This document shows positions 1 to 8,124 of a DNA stretch of 9,510 bases, piece after piece. The notes beneath the pieces are model-generated. The model had not been told where the DNA came from. It saw only the letters and a list, made by a program, of their open reading frames with translations, and did no database searches. The position numbers and the translations under genes were made by a program. Source of the stretch: Oribacterium sp. (lineage in GTDB: Bacteria; Bacillota_A; Clostridia; Lachnospirales; Lachnospiraceae); assembly GCA_017940955.1 (NCBI GenBank), contig JAGAXP010000098.1, forward strand, positions 1-9,510, given 5' to 3'. Numbering within the stretch: position 1 is the first letter of the stretch; the number at the start of each line of letters is the position of its first letter.

Positions 1-142
1 AATAAAAATGAGCCCAGGGGGCTCTGTAGGAAAATGATGTTGCGGCTGGCGAACCATTCGGCGAGTCTTTAGACTCAGTGCCGGCAACAGGCCCTTATAG
101 GGCCAGAACAAACCACCGGCTAAGCCGGTGGTTCTGATTTTT
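1..142 (+). ncRNA. Structured RNA-like region, possible IS200/IS605 right end / omega-RNA
   Basis: No gene is visible here, but the + strand folds extensively. Seen directly: hairpin GAGCCC/GGGCTC (10-15/19-24); a closing stem 39-46/80-88 with one bulged G that encloses two hairpins, CGAA/TTCG (50-53/57-60) and GAGTC/GACTC (63-67/72-76); hairpin GGCCC/GGGCC (90-94/100-104); and a perfect 10-bp hairpin at 111-133. Serial hairpins ending in an AACCACCGGC-type palindrome resemble, from memory, the right ends of clostridial IS200/IS605 elements, where the omega-RNA of TnpB lies. No TnpB coding end can be identified in the 1-70 segment. Alternatives are another structured small RNA or the 3' UTR of an upstream gene. 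The structure is well supported; the element identity is inference. Confidence 0.4.
111..142 (+). terminator. Perfect 10-bp hairpin with short T run (terminator-like or IS-end palindrome)
   Basis: AACCACCGGC (111-120) pairs perfectly with GCCGGTGGTT (124-133) across a 3-nt TAA loop. Five T residues follow at 138-142, but CTGA lies between stem and T run, so it is a weaker intrinsic terminator than the one after the chemoreceptor. The near-perfect palindrome also fits the subterminal hairpin recognised by IS200/IS605 Y1 transposases. Either reading would insulate the downstream gene from upstream transcription. Confidence 0.5.
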
Positions 143-204
143 GACAACATTTAATATTAAATATACATTTAATTTATATTTCGTTAACTTTTTCTTTGTA
201 TACT
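141..204 (+). promoter_or_regulatory. Candidate sigma-A promoter of the chemoreceptor gene
   Basis: A consensus -35 box TTGACA lies at 141-146. It is followed after 17 nt by TACATT (164-169), or after 15 nt by TATACA (162-167), as -10. A second -10-like TATACT at 199-204 has no good -35 box. The whole 143-230 segment is very AT-rich. The -35 box overlaps the T run of the preceding hairpin, so transcription would start right after that structure. No convincing sigma-D (flagellar) promoter was seen. Confidence 0.4.
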
Positions 205-239
205 ATTATCGTAACGTTTTCTTTCTTAAGGAGGGTATT

Positions 240-2270
240 ATGTCGGACAATGGTAAAAAGGGTACAAAGCAGGGTAAAAGAATCAGTGCTCAGCTCTTGA
301 TCGTTCTGGTTCCAATGGTTATTGCTGCAATTGCTATTGTAACAATTTTCATAGCTATCCAGGCAAGAGGGGTTATTGAGCAGCAGGCTACAAACGGACT
401 TGCACAGGAAGCAAGGGCAAATGCAGCTGAAATTGGCGGAAAAATTGAGAGCATAAAGGTTTATTTTGATGGTATCTGTAATGCCATAGAAAATACGAAC
501 TACACAAGCGACCAGGAGATTATAAGCGACTATCAGTTTACAATGTCGCAGTTTGCAGAGACGGGAACAGGTTTTTATATCGGCTTATCCAATAAAGACT
601 ATATTGATATTTCAGGTTGGGTTCCCGATGCGGGATATGATCCTACCTCAAGACCTTGGTATATAAATGGTAGCAGCCAGAGTACCATGAATATGAATCC
701 TCCATCTGTAGACATGAGTACAGGAGAGATGGTTGCTGCTTTATCAAGAAAGATAACATTGAAAGACGGCAGAACAGGTGTTATGTCAGCTGATGTGTTC
801 CTTAACGATATATCGGCTACAGCAAGTGCCTATAAACCTCTTGGAACCGGTTCTTCCATGATGCTCTCCGGAACAACTATGGTTGCTTCTCCTTCAGAAG
901 ATCAGATAGGAAAAGATGTATCGGAGTATCCTAATGATGGATTTATACAGGAAGTGGCAAAGATTGTATCAGCAGGCGGAACAAGCGAAGTTAAAACAAT
1001 CCATGGAACAGATGGCGCAGATTATTATGTAGCCTTCAATAATGTTGAAGGAACAAACTGGTATCTTGTTTCCTTTACAAAAGTATCTGACGTTTTAGCA
1101 TCATTGTATAAATTTATTGTCATAAGTGTTATTATAGCGCTGATAATGATAGTTGTAATGGCGGTAATCATGGCTGTTATTATCGGACGTATGGTTACAA
1201 AGCCTGTAAGCAGTCTTACAGATAATATTACAAGAATTGCAAAGGGCGACTTTACAGTTGATATTAAGAAGGGTGGAGAGAATGAAAATGAAATTGGCGT
1301 AATGAACAACAACATGTTTGATTATGTCAATCAGATGAGAGAAACCCTTGCTGAACTTAAGAATGTTACAAATAAACTTGCAGATGAAGCCGGAAACAGT
1401 AAGAATGCATCCAGCGATCTTAATGAGCAGGCGGATGAACAGAGTAAAGCTATGCAGCAGATTCAGGGAGCCATGGACGATATGGCTGATGCCGTAACAG
1501 AGCTTGCTAATCAGGCTACAACCCTTGCTCAGGAGGTAAGTAATCTTACTGATAAGAGTCACCAGACACAGGATACAATGGATAGTCTTGTTACAAAGGC
1601 AAAAGAAGGACAGCGTGACATGGAGGCTGTTCAGACCGGAATGACGAGCATATCTTCTTCTATGGAGGATATGAATAGAGTTGTAGGAGATGTAGGAGAA
1701 TCTGCTAACAAGATTAATTCAATTATCGAAATGATTAGTTCTATTGCTGAGCAGACAAACCTTCTCTCACTTAATGCTTCCATTGAGGCAGCAAGAGCAG
1801 GAGAGGCAGGAAAAGGATTTGCTGTTGTTGCTACAGAGATTGGACAGCTTGCCAATAACAGTGCAGAATCAACAACACAGATTGCAGAAATCATTAAGGA
1901 TATTACATCTCAGATTCAGGATCTGTCAGATAAGTCCAAGACAAATATGGAAGAGATCAGCTCCAACATGGAGGCTGTTACAACAGCAGGATCGACATTT
2001 GAGGAAATATTCAGGAGTCTTGATGAGGCAAGTGACATTGTTGGTGAGATGATTGCCAAGGTAGGAAGCGTAGATGAAATAGCAACATCTATGGCAGCTA
2101 TTTCAGAAGAACAGTCGGCAAGTACACAGGAAGTTAGTGCTACAGCAACAACTCTGGCAACAAGTGCAGAACAGGTAGCAATTAATTCCAAGGGTGTAGA
2201 CAACAGTGCAGCAGCTGTTTCTAATTCTTCTGATGCGATAGAAGAACTTATCAGTAAATTTAAGATTTAA
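240..2270 (+). CDS. Methyl-accepting chemotaxis protein with dCache sensor, HAMP and signalling domains
   Basis: Transmembrane chemoreceptor that senses a small extracellular ligand and controls CheA/CheW. The ATG at 240 is chosen because AAGGAGG (228-234) precedes it at good spacing; an upstream TTG at 141 would add 33 implausible residues and overlaps the promoter. The protein is 676 aa. Order: short cytoplasmic start; TM1 at about 17-40; extracellular dCache-like domain at about 41-287, with Y133-D-P-T-S-R138-P-W140-Y141, D158 and D185 at positions used for amino-acid binding in PctA-type sensors; TM2 at about 292-316; HAMP at about 317-370; long coiled-coil signalling domain with the conserved hairpin tip [19 protein letters not shown] at 504-522. 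There is no C-terminal CheR-binding pentapeptide; it ends in ISKFKI. No other chemotaxis gene adjoins it, so it is a single-gene unit. The family is certain; the ligand class is inferred. Confidence 0.95.
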   Translation: MSDNGKKGTKQGKRISAQLLIVLVPMVIAAIAIVTIFIAIQARGVIEQQATNGLAQEARANAAEIGGKIESIKVYFDGICNAIENTNYTSDQEIISDYQFTMSQFAETGTGFYIGLSNKDYIDISGWVPDAGYDPTSRPWYINGSSQSTMNMNPPSVDMSTGEMVAALSRKITLKDGRTGVMSADVFLNDISATASAYKPLGTGSSMMLSGTTMVASPSEDQIGKDVSEYPNDGFIQEVAKIVSAGGTSEVKTIHGTDGADYYVAFNNVEGTNWYLVSFTKVSDVLASLYKFIVISVIIALIMIVVMAVIMAVIIGRMVTKPVSSLTDNITRIAKGDFTVDIKKGGENENEIGVMNNNMFDYVNQMRETLAELKNVTNKLADEAGNSKNASSDLNEQADEQSKAMQQIQGAMDDMADAVTELANQATTLAQEVSNLTDKSHQTQDTMDSLVTKAKEGQRDMEAVQTGMTSISSSMEDMNRVVGDVGESANKINSIIEMISSIAEQTNLLSLNASIEAARAGEAGKGFAVVATEIGQLANNSAESTTQIAEIIKDITSQIQDLSDKSKTNMEEISSNMEAVTTAGSTFEEIFRSLDEASDIVGEMIAKVGSVDEIATSMAAISEEQSASTQEVSATATTLATSAEQVAINSKGVDNSAAAVSNSSDAIEELISKFKI

Positions 2271-2313
2271 GGAACAATAACCGAAATTTTGATAAAATAT
2301 TTATAAATATTAT

Positions 2314-2362
2314 AGCCGAAGTCCCGGAATTCATAGAATTCAAGCGGACTTCGGCTTTTTTT
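2314..2362 (+). terminator. Strong intrinsic terminator after the chemoreceptor gene
   Basis: AGCCGAAGTCC (2314-2324) pairs perfectly with GGACTTCGGCT (2346-2356). The loop contains an inner GAATTC/GAATTC stem (2327-2332/2336-2341). Seven T residues (2356-2362) follow directly. It lies 44 nt after the chemoreceptor stop and separates that gene from the ATP synthase operon. Confidence 0.93.
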
Positions 2363-2401
2363 GGATAATAGTCCAAAACACATGCAATTTGTCGAACAAG
2401 G

Positions 2402-2463
2402 TTGAGAAAAGTGGGCAAAAAGTGTATTATTAACTTGTTGTATTGTTCATTTTATGTACAATA
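2402..2463 (+). promoter_or_regulatory. Candidate tandem sigma-A promoters of the atp operon
   Basis: Two candidates lie in the 140-nt gap between the terminator and atpZ. The upstream one is TTGAGA (2402-2407), a 17-nt spacer, then TATTAT (2425-2430); each box is one mismatch from consensus. The downstream one is TTGTTG (2435-2440), a 16-nt spacer, then TACAAT (2457-2462). Both would give leaders of under 75 nt before the first start codon. Nothing else recognisable is seen in 2363-2502: no riboswitch-like fold and no clear operator. Confidence 0.55.
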
Positions 2464-2502
2464 TACGGTTTTACGACAACGACGAAAGGAGCAATATCCA
2501 AA

Positions 2503-2781
2503 ATGCAGGCAAAACGAATGTCAGAAATATTTAGTCAGTTTGCCATGGTTGGACAACTTGGTTTGTCACTCCTTATGCCGCTTTTAATGTGTTTATTCGT
2601 CTGCTATCTTCTGTGCACCAGATTATCGGTAGGTGCATGGGTGTATATACCGGGGTTCGTTATGGGCCTGGGGGGATCTATGACAACTGCTTATAAAGTC
2701 TATTTGGCAGTAATTCACAGGGAAGAGAAAAAGAAAAAAGAAAAAGCTAAATCAGAAGTTTCTTTTAACAGACACATCTGA
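2503..2781 (+). CDS. atpZ: AtpZ/AtpI-like small membrane protein of the ATP synthase operon
   Basis: A 92-aa protein of the AtpZ-like group, often the first gene of Firmicute atp operons. The family has been linked to Mg2+/Ca2+ transport and to ATP synthase assembly; the exact role is unsettled. Seen: a short amphipathic start with FAMVGQLGLSLLMP typical of the family; two membrane helices at about 15-38 and 45-70; a glycine-rich GFVMGLGGSMTTAYK stretch in the second helix; and a basic/acidic tail with EEKKKKEKAK. The ATG at 2503 is chosen because AAAGGAG (2485-2491) precedes it; a longer frame from TTG 2443 would overlap the promoter, and the ATG at 2518 has a poorer ribosome site. Its stop lies 26 nt before the next start. 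The family call is made on pattern, and the symbol is less certain than for the structural subunits. Confidence 0.8.
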   Translation: MQAKRMSEIFSQFAMVGQLGLSLLMPLLMCLFVCYLLCTRLSVGAWVYIPGFVMGLGGSMTTAYKVYLAVIHREEKKKKEKAKSEVSFNRHI

Positions 2782-2807
2782 TCATTAAAACAGGAGACTA
2801 GAAGAGT

Positions 2808-3218
2808 ATGAAATTACAGGATGCTGTAAAGAAGGAAACGGGGATCATTGCAGCAGGAACAGCAATCGGGGTTCTTGTAGTATATGCGGTATTTTTTGTT
2901 TTGCACATGGTAGTTCCAAATTGGGCACCATTTGATATAAAAGTTATTCTGGGAGGAATAGGCGGCTTTATTGTAGCTGTCGGGAACTTCTTCTGGATGG
3001 CTGTATCTGTGCAAAAAGTAGCATCTATATCGGATGAGGAGAGAGCAAGGAGAACCATGGGCGTAAGCTACAGATATAGGACCATGCTCCAGTTCCTGTG
3101 GGTTATACTGGCAATTGTTTTGCCGATATTTAATCTTGTTTCGGGAATTGTACCGCTCTTCATACCGAGCATAATAATTAAACTACGCGGGATCTTGTCT
3201 GCGGGGAAAGGAGGTTGA
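2808..3218 (+). CDS. atpI: ATP synthase subunit I (AtpI), four-helix assembly factor
   Basis: A 136-aa integral membrane protein in the position of AtpI/UncI. In related Na+ enzymes UncI aids assembly of the c ring; it is not part of the mature complex. Four hydrophobic segments are visible at about 13-35, 45-70, 90-111 and 112-127. A hydrophilic loop with DEERARR lies between the second and third. AGGAG (2792-2796) precedes the ATG. The last codons contain AAAGGAGGT (3208-3215), which is the ribosome site of atpB, so the two genes are translationally close (10-nt gap). This family is weakly conserved, so the call rests on operon position plus topology. Confidence 0.75.
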   Translation: MKLQDAVKKETGIIAAGTAIGVLVVYAVFFVLHMVVPNWAPFDIKVILGGIGGFIVAVGNFFWMAVSVQKVASISDEERARRTMGVSYRYRTMLQFLWVILAIVLPIFNLVSGIVPLFIPSIIIKLRGILSAGKGG

Positions 3219-3228
3219 AGGCGAAGAT

Positions 3229-3999
3229 ATGAGTAATGATTTCTCAGTCGTTGGACCGAAGATATATTATACGATCCATACAGGAATTCCGGTTCTTGGA
3301 GATATTAACATTACAGAGACACTGGTTGTCAGCTGGATCGTAATGATTATTCTCACAGGATTGTGTATCTTCCTCACAAGAGACCTACGCATTGAGAATA
3401 TTTCAAAACGGCAGGCGTTTGCAGAAATGCTTGTTGAAATGGGCAATAATTTTGTCCGTAACAATACTGGAGGCAATAAGTTTGATAAATTGATACCTTT
3501 TGTGTCAGCTCTTTTTGCCACAAGCGTATTATCAAATCTTATCAGCCTTGTGGGACTGCGTAGTCCTACAGCAGACTTGTCGACAGAAGCCGCATGGGCA
3601 GTAGTTGTATTCATCATGATAACAGCTACCAAGATAAAGACAAATGGAGTTGGCGGATACTTAAAAGGATTCACCACACCAATTGCAGTTATGACACCAT
3701 TCAATATTCTGTCAGAGCTTGCGACGCCGGTTAGTATGGCATGCCGTCACTTTGGAAATATCCTTTCAGGCGTAGTAATCGACGGACTTATCTACTGGGC
3801 ATTGGGACTTGCGTCAGCGGCGCTTTTGGGACTTATCCCGGGAGCGGTTGGAAAATTCCTTTCCAATATACCGATTCTTGGCGTTGGTATTCCTGCTGTT
3901 ACAGGCGTATATTTTGACTGGTTCTCAGGATGTATGCAGGCATTTATTTTCTGTATGCTGACAGTCATGTACATCGCCAATGCTGCAGAGGAAGGATAA
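3229..3999 (+). CDS. atpB: ATP synthase Fo subunit a
   Basis: The 256-aa stator subunit that provides the two half-channels for the coupling ion next to the c ring. The essential arginine is R173, in SMACRHFGN, matching E. coli R210 (RLFGN there). Q237 in MQAFIFCMLTVMY matches E. coli Q252. Differences from E. coli in the channel: the residue equivalent to E219 is V182, and the one equivalent to H245 is D230. Several hydrophobic helices span about 32-50, 88-110, 122-137, 152-170, 178-206 and 232-250. The ribosome site AAAGGAGGT (3208-3215) is perfect but ends 13 nt before the ATG, longer than usual; no closer in-frame start exists. The a subunit is needed once per complex. Confidence 0.96.
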   Translation: MSNDFSVVGPKIYYTIHTGIPVLGDINITETLVVSWIVMIILTGLCIFLTRDLRIENISKRQAFAEMLVEMGNNFVRNNTGGNKFDKLIPFVSALFATSVLSNLISLVGLRSPTADLSTEAAWAVVVFIMITATKIKTNGVGGYLKGFTTPIAVMTPFNILSELATPVSMACRHFGNILSGVVIDGLIYWALGLASAALLGLIPGAVGKFLSNIPILGVGIPAVTGVYFDWFSGCMQAFIFCMLTVMYIANAAEEG

Positions 4000-4020
4000 G
4001 ATAATTAAAAACTTAATAAG

Positions 4021-4340
<320 letters not shown>

Positions 4341-4346
4341 TAAGGA

Positions 4347-4383
4347 ATGCGATAACGAAACGGAGCAATCCGTATTATTGCAT
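4347..4383 (+). other. Hairpin with GCAA tetraloop in the atpE-atpF spacer
   Basis: ATGCGATAA (4347-4355) pairs with TTATTGCAT (4375-4383) over nine base pairs with one G-T wobble. Inside lies a CGAAA/TA internal loop, then CGGA/TCCG (4361-4364/4369-4372) capped by GCAA, a GNRA-type tetraloop. No T run follows, so it is not a terminator. Its place 6 nt after the atpE stop suggests a 3' barrier protecting atpE mRNA from exonucleases (inference). Confidence 0.6.
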
Positions 4384-4406
4384 AGATTATAAAAAGGAGA
4401 ATATAT

Positions 4407-4940
4407 ATGCAATTACAGGCTCTAATGATGCTTACTGCGGAGACAAATACGCAGGAGCTGGTTACATTGGTACCCTGGACATTTATCGCACAGATCATAA
4501 ACCTGTTTATACAGATGTATCTGATTAAGAGATTTCTTTTCAAGCCAATTAACGAAATTCTTGAAAAGAGAAAAAATCTTGCTGATAAAACAATCAGGGA
4601 AGCTAGAGAGGCCAAGGAAGAAGCCGATTCTCTTAAAGATCAATACGAAGATAGCCTGACCAGCGCACATGCTGAGGCTGCACAGATTGTATCTGATGCT
4701 CAGAAAGAAGCGCAGAATAAAGCTGATGCTCTTGTAAAAGAAGCACAGGAAGAGGCTGCAGGCATTAAAGCCAGAGCAGCTGCTGATATTGAGCAGGAAA
4801 AGAAAAAGGCGGTCAACGAGGCCAAAGATGAGATTGGTTCACTTGCAATGGATATTGCAGGCAAGGTTGTTGAGAAAGAAATAAACGAAGCCGATCACAA
4901 GAAACTTATTGATGATTTCATCAATAAAGTTGGTGCATAA
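4407..4940 (+). CDS. atpF: ATP synthase Fo subunit b
   Basis: The 177-aa peripheral-stalk subunit, acting as a dimer that ties subunit a to delta and alpha. A single membrane helix spans about 20-42 (VPWTFIAQIINLFIQMY), followed by the typical FLFKPINEILEKRK turn into the cytoplasm. Residues about 55-155 form a charged, alanine-rich coiled coil (AEAAQ, EAQNKADALVKEAQEEAAG). The end contacts delta. The length is normal and only one b gene is present, so a b homodimer is expected. AAGGAG (4394-4399) lies 7 nt before the ATG. Confidence 0.95.
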   Translation: MQLQALMMLTAETNTQELVTLVPWTFIAQIINLFIQMYLIKRFLFKPINEILEKRKNLADKTIREAREAKEEADSLKDQYEDSLTSAHAEAAQIVSDAQKEAQNKADALVKEAQEEAAGIKARAAADIEQEKKKAVNEAKDEIGSLAMDIAGKVVEKEINEADHKKLIDDFINKVGA

Positions 4941-5000
4941 AGAAAGAATAAATAAACACCCCGGAAGCACTTGCTATTTAGGGCGTAATAAGGAGAAACT

Positions 5001-5540
5001 ATGAGTAAAGCTGGAGATCTTTATGGGCAGAGCCTATATGATCTGGCAGCGGAATCAAACCTATCGGATGAAATATTGGGCGAAATGGAGGTAATAGACG
5101 GAATCTTTAAAGAGAATCCTGACTATGTAACACTCCTCTCGGAACCCTCAGTCCCAAAGAAAGAAAGACTTCAGTTGGTTGACCAGGCACTTGGTGATGG
5201 TTGCCAGGAGTACCTTTTAAACTTCATCAAGATTCTCATTGAGAAGGGAATACTAAGGGAGTTTTCTGCATGTCGCAAGAGATACAGAAGATGCTACAAC
5301 TTAGAACACGGTATCGCAGATGCCCTTGTTACTACGGCAGTAGCCTTAGATGATTCTCAGCTTTCACTTCTTAAGTCAAAACTTGAGACAATAAGCGGCA
5401 AGAAAGTGCAGCTGAAACAGAAGGTTGACAGCGGCGTTCTTGGTGGCGTGAGAGTGGATCTTGAGGGACAGCTCTTTGACGGAACAGTAAAGGGCAGGTT
5501 ATCCGAGCTTCGTAAACGAGTCGACGAAACGGTAATTTGA
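5001..5540 (+). CDS. atpH: ATP synthase F1 subunit delta
   Basis: The 179-aa stator protein that sits on top of F1 and binds the b dimer. The N-terminal helical part contains YGQSLYDLAAE (8-18) and LLSEPSVPKKERLQLVDQAL (residues 46-65), and the C-terminal part contains VDSGVLGGVRVDLEGQLFDG (141-160) followed by GRLSELRKRV, the hallmark of the family. The length is typical. AAGGAG (4990-4995) precedes the ATG by 5 nt. The 60-nt spacer from atpF shows no strong fold. Downstream of its TGA lies an unusually long structured spacer before atpA. Confidence 0.95.
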   Translation: MSKAGDLYGQSLYDLAAESNLSDEILGEMEVIDGIFKENPDYVTLLSEPSVPKKERLQLVDQALGDGCQEYLLNFIKILIEKGILREFSACRKRYRRCYNLEHGIADALVTTAVALDDSQLSLLKSKLETISGKKVQLKQKVDSGVLGGVRVDLEGQLFDGTVKGRLSELRKRVDETVI

Positions 5541-5726
5541 TAACACAAATGTCGCAGTAATAAATGCGAGTGTGCTTGCACAATGAGCATTGAGTACTTG
5601 CGACATGCAAATACATGAGGAAGTAGTGCAATAGCACGGATTCCGAATGTATGAAGAATTGCGAAAGTTGCATGCAACGGAGCAATTCGGGGTGTTATCA
5701 AAAAATAAAAATGGTCGGAGGAAAAT
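5541..5726 (+). other. Structured intra-operon spacer between atpH and atpA
   Basis: These 186 nt have no credible gene and end in the atpA ribosome site GGAGG (5717-5721). Three consecutive hairpins fill most of the spacer. (1) 5549-5606: ATGTCGCA/TGCGACAT outside, AATGC/GCATT (5563-5567/5587-5591) inside, TGTG/CACA at the tip. (2) 5611-5652: ATACAT/ATGTAT, GGAA/TTCC, GTGC/GCAC with loop AATA. (3) 5656-5688: GAATTGC/GCAATTC, then GTTG/CAAC (5667-5670/5675-5678). In each, stems are joined by an internal loop with GA facing GA, able to form tandem sheared G-A pairs. No T run follows any hairpin, so they are not terminators. A role in mRNA stability, processing or translation of atpA is inference. 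Confidence 0.7.
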
Positions 5727-7247
5727 ATGGAACTAAAACCAGAAAAAATATCCGAGGTCATTCGAAGCCAGATAAAGAATTATCAGAATGCAATTATCCA
5801 GAACGAGACAGGAACAGTTCTTACAGTCGGCGATGGTATCGCACGTGTAAGCGGACTTTTGAACTGTATGTCCGGTGAGCTTTTGGAGTTTGAGAATGGT
5901 ACATTCGGAATGGCTCAAAACCTCGAAGAAACAGTAGTATCCGCGGTTTTGTTCGGCGAGGATGTAGGAATCAGCGAAGGACAGACCGTTAAGCGTACAG
6001 GAAGAGTTGTATCTGTTCCTGTAGGCGAAAAGATGATTGGACGTGTTGTTAACGCCATTGGTCAGCCAATCGATGGTGCAGGCCCGATCGAAACAACAGA
6101 GTACAGACCGGTAGAGTCACCGGCTCCCGGTATCATTGCCAGACAGCCGGTTAAGGAGCCTCTCCAGACCGGAATTAAGGCTATAGACTCCATGATCCCT
6201 ATCGGAAGAGGTCAGCGTGAGCTTATTATCGGTGACAGACAGACCGGTAAGACAACAATTGCAATAGATACAATTCTTAACCAGAAGGGGAAAGATGTTA
6301 TCTGTATCTATGTTGCTATTGGACAGAAACGTTCAACAGTAACAGCTCTTGTTGAAGATTTGAAAAAGGGTGGAGCTATGGACTACACAATCGTTGTAGC
6401 AGCTACAGCTTCTGAGCCCAGCCCACTTCAGTATATTTCACCATACACAGGCTGTGCTATGGGTGAGTACTTCATGTATAAAGGAAAACATGTGCTTTGT
6501 ATCTACGACGATTTGTCCAAGCACGCCGTAGCTTACCGTGCACTTTCCCTGCTGATCAGAAGACCACCGGGACGTGAAGCATATCCCGGAGACGTTTTCT
6601 ATCTCCATTCAAGACTTCTTGAAAGAGCTGCCAAGCTCTCAGATGAAAACGGAGGCGGTTCACTTACAGCCCTTCCTATCATCGAGACACAGGCAGGTGA
6701 CGTATCAGCATACATTCCTACAAACGTTATCTCCATCACTGATGGTCAGATATTCCTTGAGACAGAGCTTTTCCACTCAGGAATTATGCCGGCGGTTAAC
6801 CCCGGTATTTCAGTATCCCGAGTTGGTGGTAATGCTCAGATCAAGGCTATGAAGAAGGTTGCCGGTACACTGAAACTTGTTTATTCACAGTATCGTGAAC
6901 TTCAGAGCTTTGCTCAGTTTGGTTCGGATCTTGATGAGGATACAAAGGCTCGTCTTGCACAAGGTGAACGTATCGTTGAAGTTCTTAAGCAGGATAAAAA
7001 TCAGCCTGTTCCTGTAGAAAAGCAGGTAGCTATCCTTTATGCAGTTATCAACAATATCCTTATTAAGGTTGCTGCATCTGATGTTGCAGAGTATGAAGCA
7101 GGACTTTATGAGTTCCTTGACAGCGATCCTACCGGAATTGCAGCAATGCGTGAAATCCGCGAGAGCGGTAAGCTCGAAGCTGAAACAGAAGAAAAGCTTA
7201 AAGAGGCACTGAACGCTTATACAGATAATTTCTTAAAGAAAAAATAA
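5727..7247 (+). CDS. atpA: ATP synthase F1 subunit alpha
   Basis: The 506-aa non-catalytic nucleotide-binding subunit, three per F1, alternating with beta. The N-terminal barrel covers about 25-95, the nucleotide domain about 95-380 and the helical C-terminal domain 380-506. Walker A is GDRQTGKT (169-176). The Walker B strand HVLCIYDD ends at D261/D262. The family signature [10 protein letters not shown] is at 355-364, followed by R365, the arginine finger that reaches into the beta site (E. coli R376). All key residues are present and the length is standard. GGAGG (5717-5721) lies 5 nt before the ATG. The atpA-atpG gap is 16 nt, so alpha and gamma form a tight pair. Confidence 0.98.
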   Translation: MELKPEKISEVIRSQIKNYQNAIIQNETGTVLTVGDGIARVSGLLNCMSGELLEFENGTFGMAQNLEETVVSAVLFGEDVGISEGQTVKRTGRVVSVPVGEKMIGRVVNAIGQPIDGAGPIETTEYRPVESPAPGIIARQPVKEPLQTGIKAIDSMIPIGRGQRELIIGDRQTGKTTIAIDTILNQKGKDVICIYVAIGQKRSTVTALVEDLKKGGAMDYTIVVAATASEPSPLQYISPYTGCAMGEYFMYKGKHVLCIYDDLSKHAVAYRALSLLIRRPPGREAYPGDVFYLHSRLLERAAKLSDENGGGSLTALPIIETQAGDVSAYIPTNVISITDGQIFLETELFHSGIMPAVNPGISVSRVGGNAQIKAMKKVAGTLKLVYSQYRELQSFAQFGSDLDEDTKARLAQGERIVEVLKQDKNQPVPVEKQVAILYAVINNILIKVAASDVAEYEAGLYEFLDSDPTGIAAMREIRESGKLEAETEEKLKEALNAYTDNFLKKK

Positions 7248-7263
7248 TTAGGAGGACAACAAA

Positions 7264-8124
7264 ATGGCTGGATCAATGAAAGCTGTTAAACTCCGAATAA
7301 AAAGCGTCCAGAGTACAATGCAGATTACGAAAGCCATGCAGCTGGTCGCAGCTTCCAAGCTTCGTAAGGCCAAGGAAAAAGCTGATAATTCAAAACCTTA
7401 CCTTGAGACGATTCTTGCTACACTTACAGATATTGCCAATGGAAATAATGATTTCCAGTCAATATATACTAAAAGCACTGAGAATGGCAAATGGCTCTAC
7501 GTTGTAATTGCCGGAGACAGAGGTCTTGCAGGCGGATACAACTCAAACCTGTTTAAGTTTGTAGAGGCAGAGATTAAGGGCAAGGAGAATGTTACAGTTC
7601 TTCCTATCGGTAAAAAATCTGTTGAGTTCTTTAAGCATAGAAATGTGCCTATTCTCACAGAGGAGTTTGCCGAAGTTGCAAAGGTTAATATTTCAGACTG
7701 TTTCCAGATAGCTAAGCTGATCTGCGGATCATATGGCGGCGACGGATTCGGACACGTTTTCCTGTGTTACACGAACTTCGTGTCCATGCTCTCTCAGGTA
7801 CCTACCGCTTCATCACTTCTTCCTCTTTCAGATCTTAGATCTGAAGATATACAAGAAGATGGTAAAGCAAAGGATCTGATTTTGTATGAGCCTGACAGTG
7901 AAACGGTGTTCGATGCGATTGTTCCGGAGTACATGGCAGGAATTCTGTATTCAAGTATCAATATATCTTATGCATCTGAACTTGCTGCACGCAGAACTGC
8001 GATGGAAGCAGCTACAGACAATGCAGAAGAGATGATCGATAACTTGAGCCTGTACTATAACAGAGCCCGTCAGGCAAGCATTACTCAGGAAATAACGGAA
8101 ATCGTTGCCGGAGCGGAAAGCTGA
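7264..8124 (+). CDS. atpG: ATP synthase F1 subunit gamma
   Basis: The 286-aa central rotor shaft that turns inside the alpha-beta hexamer and stands on the c ring. The N-terminal helix carries the conserved RIKSVQSTMQITKAMQLVAA (11-30). The Rossmann-like middle contains GDRGLAGGYNSN (84-95). The C-terminal helix contains ELAARRTAMEAATDNAEEMI (239-258), and YYNRARQASITQEITEIV follows. All are family hallmarks and no disulfide insert typical of plastids is present. AGGAGG (7250-7255) lies 8 nt before the ATG. Confidence 0.97.
   Translation: MAGSMKAVKLRIKSVQSTMQITKAMQLVAASKLRKAKEKADNSKPYLETILATLTDIANGNNDFQSIYTKSTENGKWLYVVIAGDRGLAGGYNSNLFKFVEAEIKGKENVTVLPIGKKSVEFFKHRNVPILTEEFAEVAKVNISDCFQIAKLICGSYGGDGFGHVFLCYTNFVSMLSQVPTASSLLPLSDLRSEDIQEDGKAKDLILYEPDSETVFDAIVPEYMAGILYSSINISYASELAARRTAMEAATDNAEEMIDNLSLYYNRARQASITQEITEIVAGAES

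Noticed and set aside
1..110. c-di-GMP or similar riboswitch before the chemoreceptor
   Set aside because: No recognised riboswitch core was seen, and the likely promoter lies downstream of the structure, so it would not be in the receptor mRNA.
141..239. A 33-residue N-terminal extension of the chemoreceptor from a TTG at 141
   Set aside because: The TTG is part of a consensus -35 box, has no ribosome site, and the ATG at 240 has a strong one and begins a normal receptor.
1025..2203. Antisense open frames within the chemoreceptor gene
   Set aside because: They are shadows of a strongly coding + strand frame with no start signals or recognisable products.
2359..2378. TTTTGGA/TCCAAAA pairing overlapping the terminator T run
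   Set aside because: The pairing is A/T-weak and competes with the much stronger terminator stem; probably incidental.
2443..2502. Longer atpZ starting at TTG 2443
   Set aside because: It would overlap the likely -10 region and has no ribosome site; ATG 2503 follows AAAGGAG and begins the family-like part.
5583..5618. Mini-ORF of 11 codons in the atpH-atpA spacer, considered as a leader peptide
   Set aside because: No ribosome binding site; the start lies inside a stem.
5651..5878. 75-codon open frame across the atpA start
   Set aside because: It overlaps atpA in another frame, covers the third hairpin and has a low-complexity, unfamiliar product.
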